A DNA stretch of 64,000 bases from Amycolatopsis coloradensis. Lineage in GTDB: Bacteria; Actinomycetota; Actinomycetes; Mycobacteriales; Pseudonocardiaceae. The DNA is taken from the NCBI RefSeq assembly GCF_001953865.1, contig NZ_MQUQ01000005.1, positions 11,401 through 75,400 on the forward strand. Reading direction: 5' to 3'. Under the pieces are notes generated by a model. That model searched no databases and was not told the DNA's origin. It saw only the letters and a program-made list of their open reading frames with translations. This document shows, piece after piece, positions 34,127 to 42,824 of the stretch. The translations under genes and the position numbers were made by a program. The number at the start of each line of letters is the position of its first letter. The stretch's first letter is position 1.

Positions 34127-34782
34127 GTGTTCGATTCCCGTGCCGTGCTGGTCGGCACCTGCACCTGCATCCAGGGCCTGCCCCAGCTGGACCAGGCCGC
34201 CGCCAACCTCACCGACCTGTCCGACGCCCTCACCGAGATCGTCGACCCCAGCGGCATGCACACGGTCACCTACCCGACCGCCGCCCACCTCGCGCTCGAC
34301 CCGCTCGACCGGTGCGCGTCGTCCCGGCGGACCTGCTGCTGTTCTACTACGCCCGACACGGCCTGCGCGACCAGGATGACCGCCTGCGCCTGGCCCTGCC
34401 CGGTTCGATGGACACCCCACGGGACGCCCGCCGCAGCTCCCTGCCCGTGGACTTTGTACTGGAGATCATGAAGCGCGCAGCTGCCCAGCACCGGATCGTC
34501 ATCCTGGACTGCTGCTACTCCGGTCTTGCCATGGCCTCCCCCGCCGCAGCCGACCTGCACCTGGTGACCGCCACCAACCGCACGGCCAAAGCCGCCTACC
34601 GCGTGGACGCCCGCAACACCGAGTTCACCGGCGAACTCGTGCGGGTCCTCGTCGACGGCCCAGGCCCGGTCGACCTCGGGGGCCTACACCGCCACCTCGA
34701 CCGAGCGCTACTCGCCCGCGGTCTGCCCCGTCCCCTGCAGCGCTGCGTGGACCACAGCTCCGACCTGGTGCTTCGACCGTAG
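34127..34782 (+). pseudogene. Caspase-like peptidase (C14), frameshifted
   Basis: The first frame reads FDSRAVLVGTCTCIQGLPQL and ANLTDLSDALTEIVDPSGMH; near 34305 a deletion shifts the frame, which then gives LLLFYYARHGLRDQDDRL (catalytic His; the usual G before HG is R), FVLEIMKR and VILDCCYSGLAMASPAA (catalytic Cys). The end at RPLQRCVDHSSDLVLRP is complete. Caspase domains at this length usually head a longer effector protein; here only the broken protease remains. Confidence 0.75.
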
Positions 34783-35178
34783 GCCGGTCGCTAACGCCAT
34801 CCGAACTCGACGCGATCAACCGCTCCCGAGACGACCCGGTCGAGGAGAGCGGTCAGCTAAGAGGGGCCCCAAGGGAATGTGGATTTCTGGGTCAGGGGTC
34901 GGTCACGCTGCGGATGCCCCCGCGCTCCCGTTGGCTCTGCTCACTTCGAAACGCGCGAGAGCAGGAGGCGAACCGGCCAGCAGTCGCGACACAGAGTGGC
35001 CAGGAAGCGTGTTGCTGCGCAGACACACGCTCGATCGCAAGCCGTCGAGGACATAGCGAACCCGACTTTCGAGGCGGTTGTGGCCGCGCTCGACGCAACG
35101 ACCTGAAAGCGCTCCATGCAAGCGCCCGTCGTGCCGGTGTGATTGTGTGACAGTCAACGGTTCCGGGAAGGGAACTTT
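34783..35178. other. Gene-free stretch
   Basis: No gene is supported. The last 40 bp, directly before the helicase remnant, match the sequence upstream of the other helicase remnant at 3876-3915. Confidence 0.45.
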
Positions 35179-35334
35179 ATGTCGTCACGCCGTCCGACGC
35201 CTGAGCAGGAAGCCGCCGTGGACGCGTTTCGTCGCGGTGAGGGTCTCGTGCTGCAGGCCGGCGCAGGAAGTGGCAAGACCACGCCGCCGACCATTACCCA
35301 AGGATCGCGAAGGAGCGGAAGTCCGGAGGGCTGA
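35179..35334 (+). pseudogene. Truncated UvrD-type helicase start, copy 2
   Basis: MSSRRPTPEQEAAVDAFRRG then LVLQAGAGSGKTT; GGGAAGGGAA precedes the ATG. The frame ends about 50 residues in, shortly after the Walker A motif. Same start and leader as 3738-3875. Only the 5' ends were retained in both places. Confidence 0.65.
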
Positions 35335-35418
35335 CCGGCGTGTGGCGGCACACCACTTCGTTGCAGACCACTCGCCGAGCGTCACGATTGAGCGACCTTC
35401 TGCGGTGGACTCGCGCGG

Positions 35419-38400
35419 ATGACCGAGTCCGGGTCGAGCTCGAATGAGGCGGTAGAGTTTCTGTCCGAGAAAGCGGGTGTAGCAAAGTCTTCCCGAAGCC
35501 CGATGAGGTTACGCGACGTGCGCCAGGGCCGTGGTTTGTGGTCCGGACATGATGGGGGACTCGTGGGCATCTTGCGGAGGCGATTGCGCCGGTCGTGGCC
35601 CCCGGCACTCTTGTTCATCGTGGTTATCGCTGCGGCGGCCGCGACCACCGTGGTGGCGATCGCGGTGAATCTGGCCACCTCCGCCGATCTCCCTTGGTTG
35701 GCCGTTTTCAAGAAGAACCTGTTGTGGTGGGTGGTCGGGTCGACAGCGGCGGTCGCCGTCACTGCGTTCGTGGTGGTGCAGGTGCAACGGTTCGCGGACA
35801 GACGGATCGACGAGCTGCTACCTGCCGAACAGCGGCTGGAACCATGGATCGTCGACCGGCCCGATGAAGTCCGGCAGGTGGTGAACGCCCTGCTGAGACG
35901 ACCTCGAGCCACCGTTGGCATCACGACAGCCGTCCACGGTGCCGGCGGGTTCGGCAAGACGACCGTGGCGAAACTGGTCCGCGCCGACCGACGGGTCCTG
36001 CGCCAGTTCGGCGGGAGGGTGTACTGGGTGACACTGGGCCGCGATGTGCGCGCCCGGTCGGCTATTGCGGACAAGGTCAATGACCTCATCGCTCGTCTGG
36101 ATCCGCAGAGCCCGATGTCGTTCACCGATCCGCAGCAAGCGGGCCAGTACCTTGCCTCACTGCTGTCTACCGGACCGCCACGCCTGATCATTCTCGATGA
36201 CGTATGGCACGTTGAACAAGAGTTGGCGTTCCCGGTCGGCGGGCGGTGCGTCCGGTTGATAACCACCAGGATCCCCTCACTGGTCGGCGGTGAGTCGATC
36301 CCGGTCCCGGTCGACCAGGTCACACAGGACCAGGCCCGACTGCTGCTGACCGCAGGGATGCCGGCTCTGCCCTCGGCGGTTGTCCGGGACCTCGTTGCCG
36401 AGACAGGCCGGTGGCCGCTGTTGTTGCGTCTGGTGAATAAGGTTCTGTCAGACCAGGTGACCATGCATGCCGACGCCGCCGCGGCGGCGCGGAGCTTGGT
36501 CGACCGCCTTCGCCGCTCTGGCGCCCTGCAGGTCGATGGCTTGTCCGGCGCGTCGGTGCAGCGGTTGGACGTCAACGATCCAGACCAGCGCCGGCATGCG
36601 ATCGCGGCGACGATCGAGGCCAGCGCCGGGTTACTGGCGCCAGTCGAGCGCGCGCGGTTCGCCGAACTCGCCGTGTTCGCTGAGGATGAGACGGTGCCGG
36701 TAGCGCTGGTGCAGAAGCTGTGGCAAGAGACCGGAGGGCTCGACATCGTGCGCACCAGGGCGTTGTGCGCACGCCTCGCCCAACTGGCCTTACTGACGGT
36801 CACGGGCGTCGATGACGACGGCGCTGTGAGTCTGCACGACGTGGTTCGCGACTATCTGCAGGAAGAACTCGGCAGCGAGCGACTCGTCGAACTCCATCGC
36901 AGTCTGCTGCGAGCAGTCGCCGACGGGATCCCGGTCGCCATACCCTTCGCCCATCGAGCCTCTGACAGCTCGTGTGGTGGACGGATCGCGTGGTGGCAGA
37001 TGGCCGAGTCGGCCCGGTACCTGTGGGACCACCTGGTCGAACATCTCGTCGCCGGGCAGTACCCCACCAGCGCTGAGGCCCTGGTAGTCGACCTGCGCTG
37101 GGTACTCGCCCGGGTAGAGCAGTCAGGCCCCATCGCGCCCTATATAGACCTCTCCCTGGTCGACACCCGGCGATGCGCTCGACTGCATCGGTTGCTGGGA
37201 CAGACGGCCCACCTCCTGGCTCCGACGAGCCCCGCCCGGTTCCGGGCGGACATCCTCTTCAGCCGCGTCGCACATGATCCCGAGTGGGGCCCGCAGGCGT
37301 CCGAACTCGCTCAGGGCCGGACCGCTCCGGCTCTGGTCAACCGATGGCCACTGCCTGACCTGCCGGACCCGGCTCTACTCAGAACACTGACCGCCCATAC
37401 CAAGATGGTGCGCGCGCTGGCGGTCTCACCAGACGGATCTCGCATCGCGTCAGCCAGCGACGACAACACCATGCGCATTTGGGATACCGCCAGCGAGAAG
37501 GAACTCGCGGCGGCACACCACCAGAGCTCATCGATCTCGATCCTCGTCGCAGGGCCCGACGGCTCCTGGTTCGCGTCCGCCAACGATGCGCACGTCGTGC
37601 AGATCTGGGACGCGATCACCGCAGAAGAACGCAGCTCCTTCACCGGCCACGAGCTGCCGGTACGCGCACTCGTGGCCGCTCCGGATGGCTCATGGCTCGC
37701 CTCAGCTGGAGATGATCGTCAGATCCGGATTTGGGACACGATCACGACAACCGCGCGGTGTGTGCTTGACGGACATCGAGATGCCATCCAGTGCCTCGCC
37801 GTGGCGCCCGATGGGTCTTGGCTGGCCTCTGCTAGCGCAGATCAAACTGTACGTGTTTGGGATACCTCCACCGGCAGAGACCGCTTCACCCTCGCAGAGC
37901 ACACGGGCACCGTACACGCGCTCGCCGTGGCACCTGATGGGTCTTGGCTGGCCTCTGCGAGCGCAGATCACACCGTACGTGTTTGGGACACTTCCACTGG
38001 CAGAAACCGTCGCATCCTCGCCGGGCACACACGCGCGGTGCGCCTGCTCATGGCAGCACCGGACGGCAGTTGGCTCGCATCCGCGGCGGACGATCACAGT
38101 GTCCGGGTTTGGACCATGGAAACCGGGGAGGAACGAGCCACCCATACCCCGAGAGGCCCTCTCGCCGCCGGTTTCGCGGTCTCCCCCGACGGACGATGGC
38201 TTGCCTCAAGCAGTTATAGCGGCACCATCGTTGTCTGGGACACAGCCAGTGGGAAGCCTTTGGCGACGCTGACTGCGCACACGGATGTGGTGCGGGCACT
38301 CGTCGCGCCGAGCAGGACGGGACTGGTGTCGGCCGGTGACGACAACACCGTGCGGACGTGGGACCTGTCCAGTCTCGAACGGCGATCCAGGAATAACGCT

Positions 38401-39471
38401 AGAACGAGGTCCGTCAACCTCTTGGCGGTCTCACCAGACGGTAAATGGCTTGCCTCCGCTGGTGACGACAACATGATCCGAACGTGGGACACCGCCACCA
38501 GCGAACGGCGGTTCACATACACCGACTCCGTGTACTCGTTGATGAACGAGGAGACGTACTCTTTGATGCGCGAGGAGGCGTACCCCTGGATGCGAGAGGA
38601 GGAGTACCCCTGGATGAGAGAGGGGGAGTACCCGTGGATGTACGAGGAAGCAAAGGCGCTGACCATCGCACCGAACGGCAGATGGCTCGCACTCGCGTTG
38701 GACGACCGAAACATCCGGTTGTGGCGAACGCTCGCCGATAACGTGCCCGCGAGGTGGTTTACGGGTCCGTCCACGATGGACACTGGCTTCACTACGTTCC
38801 TTTCCAACGCCGAAGCACTCGCAGTTACCCCTGACGGCCGAACTCTGGTGTGCGCAGGGGATGGCGACTACAAGATTCGCCTTTGGAACGTCAACGTCAA
38901 GCGAGGTCCATACAACCCCCTCGATGACGATGGACCGCCGCCTGAGATTGCCAGGAGGGAGTTCGGGCCATACAGATTCATGGGGCATACCGACACGGTG
39001 CGGGCTCTGGCTATCGCACCGGACGGCACATGGATCGCATCGGCTGGCGACGATATGACTATCCTGTTCTGGGACATGCAAGACGGGCGCAATCTAGCTG
39101 CTGTAAAGGGACACGCGCGGCCGGTCCGAACATTGGCGGTCGCGCCTGACGGGACCTGGCTGGTGTCGGCGGGCGATGATCAGGACATTCGGTTGTGGGA
39201 TGTGGGTACCCGGCGTCAAATCAGCACACTCGTGGGGCATACGCAGCCCGTACGGGCGCTGGCTGTAGCACCTGACGGGCATTGGCTGGCATCAGTAAGC
39301 GACGACCAGACAGTTCGAATCTGGGACATAGCCAACCGGGAGGTGGCGGCTCTACTCCGAATCGAGGAGCCGGCGAGCGCGTGTGCGTGGACACCAGACG
39401 GACAGTCGATCGCAGTTGCTGGGCGAGCAGGCCTGTATTTGTTTGACTTCGTAACAGGTACAACGTTCTGA
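35419..39471 (+). CDS. Membrane-anchored STAND (NB-ARC) ATPase with WD40 propellers
   Basis: A 1350-residue protein. Residues 60-82 and 100-118 are two transmembrane helices. An NB-ARC STAND NTPase follows: Walker A HGAGGFGKTT (about 173-182), Walker B PRLIILDDVWH and a winged-helix region ending SLHDVVRDYLQEEL. From about residue 655 there are 14-15 WD40 repeats (SPDGSRIASASDDNTMRIWD type), enough for two seven-bladed propellers. Between blades 9 and 10 sits a five-fold 8-residue repeat. STAND proteins act as ligand-triggered sensors in signalling and antiphage defence; the effector here may be the membrane anchor. The start could also be the ATG at 35503. Confidence 0.9.
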   Translation: MTESGSSSNEAVEFLSEKAGVAKSSRSPMRLRDVRQGRGLWSGHDGGLVGILRRRLRRSWPPALLFIVVIAAAAATTVVAIAVNLATSADLPWLAVFKKNLLWWVVGSTAAVAVTAFVVVQVQRFADRRIDELLPAEQRLEPWIVDRPDEVRQVVNALLRRPRATVGITTAVHGAGGFGKTTVAKLVRADRRVLRQFGGRVYWVTLGRDVRARSAIADKVNDLIARLDPQSPMSFTDPQQAGQYLASLLSTGPPRLIILDDVWHVEQELAFPVGGRCVRLITTRIPSLVGGESIPVPVDQVTQDQARLLLTAGMPALPSAVVRDLVAETGRWPLLLRLVNKVLSDQVTMHADAAAAARSLVDRLRRSGALQVDGLSGASVQRLDVNDPDQRRHAIAATIEASAGLLAPVERARFAELAVFAEDETVPVALVQKLWQETGGLDIVRTRALCARLAQLALLTVTGVDDDGAVSLHDVVRDYLQEELGSERLVELHRSLLRAVADGIPVAIPFAHRASDSSCGGRIAWWQMAESARYLWDHLVEHLVAGQYPTSAEALVVDLRWVLARVEQSGPIAPYIDLSLVDTRRCARLHRLLGQTAHLLAPTSPARFRADILFSRVAHDPEWGPQASELAQGRTAPALVNRWPLPDLPDPALLRTLTAHTKMVRALAVSPDGSRIASASDDNTMRIWDTASEKELAAAHHQSSSISILVAGPDGSWFASANDAHVVQIWDAITAEERSSFTGHELPVRALVAAPDGSWLASAGDDRQIRIWDTITTTARCVLDGHRDAIQCLAVAPDGSWLASASADQTVRVWDTSTGRDRFTLAEHTGTVHALAVAPDGSWLASASADHTVRVWDTSTGRNRRILAGHTRAVRLLMAAPDGSWLASAADDHSVRVWTMETGEERATHTPRGPLAAGFAVSPDGRWLASSSYSGTIVVWDTASGKPLATLTAHTDVVRALVAPSRTGLVSAGDDNTVRTWDLSSLERRSRNNARTRSVNLLAVSPDGKWLASAGDDNMIRTWDTATSERRFTYTDSVYSLMNEETYSLMREEAYPWMREEEYPWMREGEYPWMYEEAKALTIAPNGRWLALALDDRNIRLWRTLADNVPARWFTGPSTMDTGFTTFLSNAEALAVTPDGRTLVCAGDGDYKIRLWNVNVKRGPYNPLDDDGPPPEIARREFGPYRFMGHTDTVRALAIAPDGTWIASAGDDMTILFWDMQDGRNLAAVKGHARPVRTLAVAPDGTWLVSAGDDQDIRLWDVGTRRQISTLVGHTQPVRALAVAPDGHWLASVSDDQTVRIWDIANREVAALLRIEEPASACAWTPDGQSIAVAGRAGLYLFDFVTGTTF
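38533..38652 (+). repeat. Five 24-bp tandem repeats inside WD40 region
   Basis: Five in-frame 24-bp units (38533-38556, 38557-38580, 38581-38604, 38605-38628, 38629-38652) encode YSLMNEET, YSLMREEA, YPWMREEE, YPWMREGE and YPWMYEEA. They form an insertion between two WD40 blades of the STAND protein; the number of copies could vary by slippage. Confidence 0.9.
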
Positions 39472-40389
39472 ACTACGCCCCTTCGGATAGGCGGCTATCA
39501 CCGCAGTAACGCCGCTCGAAGACATGATCAAAGACAGCAACCATCAGCGCCGTAACGTTCCAGTGCTCGACTTCGCCCGCCACTTACGCAAGGGACTGCC
39601 CAGGGGGCCGGTGGCACTTCATCAACGGCAGCCCAAAGAGCCGATTGTCTGTCGTGAGCTAAGTCTCACTGCAGACCTCCAAGACGAGAAGGTCACGTGG
39701 ACCGCAGGCCGTCCACGGCTGTTGTCGAGTACCTGGGCGACCTCAGCAGCTTCTTCATGCTCGGCTCGGTCTCGGCGCCCATCGATTGCTGACGCGTTCG
39801 GCGCCCCATCAGGGGGCTGGGTAGGCGACTGCTGAGGACCTCCACATGTATGCCGCCACGTCTCCGATTGGGCTCCGTTGCCGAAGTAGAGCACGGCACG
39901 GCATGGCACGGTGCGACACTCGCCGCAGACAGATACCTGCGTTGACCTGCATGAATAGGCGAGATTCGACACTTCGCGACACTGGCTGACATGGCGACGG
40001 AGGGGACTTGTAAACAGAAGGTCAGGGGTTCGAGCCCCCTTGGCGGCTCAAGATCAATGTAGTCCCTGAACTGCGAATATAGCGGTCGACACGAACGTGA
40101 TCGCCTCGGTGACACCGCGGCCGCTTTCAGTAAGGGTAGTCAAGGCGCCTCGGGACGGCCTCGGTGCACGATTCGGGTGGTTCGAGGCCCTTCGTCGGCA
40201 CGCGCTTGCGCTCAGCAGGGCCCCTTCGGCGATCGCGGTCCGGTCGAGCGCGATCAACGGCTCGAAGGACTCGAACCAAGTAACCGGAGGGTTCTGGTTC
40301 GAGTCCAAGCGGGGGAGCACAAGCCCAGACCACGCGGCCTGGGCGTTTGCTGCCTCTCACCTTGCCGCTGAAAAACCCCGTCCCCGACT
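39472..40389. other. Gene-free stretch with tRNA 3'-end fragments
   Basis: No protein gene is supported. It holds three segments with T-arm-like GGTTCGAG sequences (40006-40050, about 40163-40200, about 40279-40321); the first is listed separately. The rest has no recognised content. Confidence 0.5.
40006..40050 (+). repeat. tRNA 3'-half remnant, possible attachment site
   Basis: The sequence reads ACTTGTAAA (anticodon loop, TGT as in tRNA-Thr), then a perfect 5-bp T-stem AGGGG / CCCCT around TTCGAGC, and an acceptor-like TGGCGGC with TCA. No matching 5' acceptor strand GCCGCCA or D-arm lies upstream, so only the 3' half is present. Such 3' tRNA ends are left by integrative elements that insert into tRNA genes. 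Confidence 0.6.
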
Positions 40390-41038
40390 TCAGGCCCGCA
40401 CTGGCGTCACCAACCTCATGACCCGCAACAACCAGGTGTGCCCGGACCAGGGCCTCGAGCAGCCTGCCCGCGGTGTCCGGAGCGAGGTCGCCGAGCGCGG
40501 TGGCGCGGTGAGTGCCGAAGTCCCGGCCGGGGTGGCGGCCAGCTCGCGGAAGAGTCGCGCGGCATCGGCCGGGAGGTGTTTGTAGGACCAGAAGAGCATT
40601 TCTCGCACGGCCGCTTGGTCGTCCCCATCACCGTCGAGCAACCGTAACCGCCGCTGCCGGTCGCCGGGCTCCCGGACCAACTCTGCCAGCGTGTCCCGAT
40701 GCAGCTGACGGCGAGTGCCCGCTCACCCGATCAGCGTGTGCAGCAGTGCGATCGCGACGTCCTTTCGCAGGGGCTTGAGGTTCAGCCGCTGAGCGCCGTG
40801 CACCGCGACCAGACCCGCGAGGCTGTCGCGGCTGGTTACCACGACGACGCAGGACGGCGTCCCTGGCAGCAGCAGGCGCACCTGCTTGACCGCCGACGCG
40901 TTGTCCAACAGGACCGGCAGCCGCCGGTCGGCGATCTCGGTCCGGTACCGGGCGCGGCACCGTCCGGCCACCGAACAGGCCGAGGAGACCGAGCATGGCG
41001 CGTCTGCCTGCCGCGGAGACCTCACCGGTGGTCGGCAA
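40390..41038 (-). pseudogene. SARP/AfsR regulator relic 1
   Basis: Pieces of a SARP gene in several frames: the winged-helix segment GRRAMLGLLGLFGGRTVPR at the 5' end, then directly an NB-ARC part (YRTEIADRRLPVLLDNASAV, CVVVVTSRDSLAGLV), then LFWSYKHLPADAARLFREL. Most of the DNA-binding and BTAD domains and the P-loop are deleted. It is divergent from the secreted four-Cys gene at 41142. Confidence 0.75.
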
Positions 41039-41141
41039 CGGTCAGGACCCCAGTCCGGATTCCAGTCGCGGTTCAACCTGCGTCCAGTTCTCCAGACGAC
41101 TGTGTGTTCTGCTCACATCCAACCCATCGGAGGTATTCCAC

Positions 41142-41717
41142 ATGAGGGTTCGACACCGGCGACTGGTGGCAACACTGGCGACAGCGCTGACAACGGCCGC
41201 TGTCGCCGCGCTCACGATGACCCCGACCGCGACCGCGGATACCTCGGCGCCCGCTGCCGTGGTATCCGCCGCCCAGGCACGCGCCGCGCTGTCCCACGCC
41301 AGCCTGATCAGGTCCGGCAACGACCCGATCGTCTTCACCAAGGCCAACGGTTTGGGCACCATGGACGTGATCACCTGCACCGCAGCCACGGACTACCCAC
41401 ACAACTCTGCCGGTACCCCGAGCGCTGTCACAGGAAAGTCGCGCAGCTCCTGCACCGCGCCGGTCGCCCAGATTCGCGCACAAGCCGAACTGTGGCGGTA
41501 CCTGGAGGGCTACGGCTTCAGCCAGACCGGTATCGGCTCGCTCGCCGTCGACTTCAAGGTCGCGGGCCCCCTGACATCAACCGCCTATGATATCTGCCAG
41601 GGTCGTCTCGCGTACTGGAAGACCATTGGGCGGCACACCTTCTACGCGCCGCCAGGGTACTCGCCGCCCTCGCTCTCGTTCAAGACCGAGACGCCCCCGG
41701 TCGGCGTGAACTGCTGA
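41142..41717 (+). CDS. Secreted four-cysteine protein, member 1
   Basis: A 191-residue precursor with GGAGG upstream. Residues 1-33 are a signal peptide (basic MRVRHRRL, hydrophobic core, TATADTSA cleavage region). The mature part has four cysteines: VITC, SSCTAPVAQIRAQAELW, DICQGRLAYW and a C-terminal VNC. The same spacing pattern, including a cysteine as last residue, occurs in 48942-49436. Both genes are divergent from SARP relics. Function unknown; extracellular. Confidence 0.75.
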   Translation: MRVRHRRLVATLATALTTAAVAALTMTPTATADTSAPAAVVSAAQARAALSHASLIRSGNDPIVFTKANGLGTMDVITCTAATDYPHNSAGTPSAVTGKSRSSCTAPVAQIRAQAELWRYLEGYGFSQTGIGSLAVDFKVAGPLTSTAYDICQGRLAYWKTIGRHTFYAPPGYSPPSLSFKTETPPVGVNC

Positions 41718-42554
41718 ACCAGTGACGCACAGGACCCGCGGTCGCGGATGAATTCCGCGGCGATTAGGTCGGCAGGATCAAGAACGTGGTGGCCACGTGG
41801 ACCGACGTGCTGGAACGCGGGGCGGGATCCAGCGATCCCGTGGAGGGCCAGACGTGCCGCGTGAGTCCTGGATGAATTGACCAGGAACGACGTGCCGCAA
41901 GCTCGGTTCGGGGTCCGTGTAATCGTGTCCGACCCGAGTTTGGTCGGCTTCCCACGGGTGGAGGCAAGGATCGGCCTTCGAGGTGGGGCCCTCCCGCTGT
42001 TCGGGAGGGCCCCACCTCGACGGTGAAGGGCCTGGCCGCGACAGGCAGATCGTGCGGTCGGCCGAGGCGGTGGTGTGGTCAGCGCCGGAGCCCCTTGGCG
42101 GGTCGGTGGACGGCGGCCTCCAGCCTTGATGTGCCTCCTGCACGCGGTCGCGGAGTCCTTTGTGGAGGCATGGTGAGTTGTCAGGTGGACCCGGTTTGGC
42201 CAGCCTGCTCCAGTCCGCGGCCAGACGTACTGCGGCTCGTCGTTCGCCGCAGCGGCCGCCTCGGCGCCAGGCGGCGCAGCCGGTCCCGGTCGGTCTGCGT
42301 GCCCGTCGTCGCGGCGCGTGCGAGTTCGGTCGCGTCCAGCAAAATCGTGACCCCGGTCGTGAGCAGCCGGCCGAGCCGGTCCATGTCGAGCGTCGGGATC
42401 GCCTGTCCCCGCCGGGTGCGGGTGGTCGCGATGTATTCGCGCGGGTGCAGCCCATGCCCGCCTGCAGACACCTGCGGCGGACACAGGCGGCGCCGCCTCA
42501 CGCGCTCTGGCCAGGCACTTTAGGGGACCGCGGCAGAGAAATCGGCGGTCTTCG
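41718..42554. other. Gene-poor stretch with strong terminator
   Basis: Contains the terminator at 41980-42018. A minus-strand frame at about 42200-42440 (PTLDMDRLGRLLTTGVTILL) reads like coding sequence but has no clear start or family; probably a remnant. No other gene is supported. Confidence 0.45.
41980..42018. terminator. Perfect 16-bp hairpin
   Basis: GAGGTGGGGCCCTCCC pairs exactly with GGGAGGGCCCCACCTC across a 7-nt loop. It lies 263 nt downstream of the secreted protein gene. Confidence 0.8.
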
Positions 42555-42815
42555 TCAAGATCGGCTTGGCGGTTGATTATTCGTGTCAGTCGTTGACGGG
42601 TTGTCCCCGTTGTTGCCGTCCGCCGTCGATGTCGGTGGTGGTGTGGCCGTTTCGCAGGCGTTGGCCTTGTCAGGCGCGCCCTTGTCGTTTGGCGGCCGCG
42701 TGTGCGGCGTCAACGTCCCCGATACTCGAAGTAGCCCCATCAGGCAAACGATGAAAATCAGTCCGAGCGCGACACCAAGACCGCGAACAACGTCACCCCA
42801 CTCGATAACCTCCAA
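42555..42815 (-). CDS. Small membrane protein after SARP gene
   Basis: An 86-residue frame with one TM helix (RGLGVALGLIFIVCLMGLL, about residues 11-29) and a Thr/Pro/Asn-rich extracytoplasmic tail. It begins with TTG 9 nt after the SARP gene stop; the start codon is uncertain. Probably in one operon with the SARP gene. Confidence 0.5.
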   Translation of the reverse strand: MEVIEWGDVVRGLGVALGLIFIVCLMGLLRVSGTLTPHTRPPNDKGAPDKANACETATPPPTSTADGNNGDNPSTTDTNNQPPSRS

Positions 42816-42824
42816 CCCCGCACA

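Noticed and set aside
35382-36803. 473-residue open frame on the minus strand
   Set aside because: Antisense to the NB-ARC part of the STAND protein; rich in Ser/Arg/Thr as expected of a shadow frame.
39693-40320. Minus-strand frames with 'PRGLEPLTFCLQ' and 'LDSNQNPP'
   Set aside because: These are well-known artefact peptides read antisense through tRNA 3' ends; used here only as a hint of tRNA fragments.
42181-42501. 107-residue minus-strand frame between the secreted protein and the SARP operon
   Set aside because: Parts look coding (MDRLGRLLTTGVTILLDATE), but start, RBS and family are lacking; treated as a remnant.
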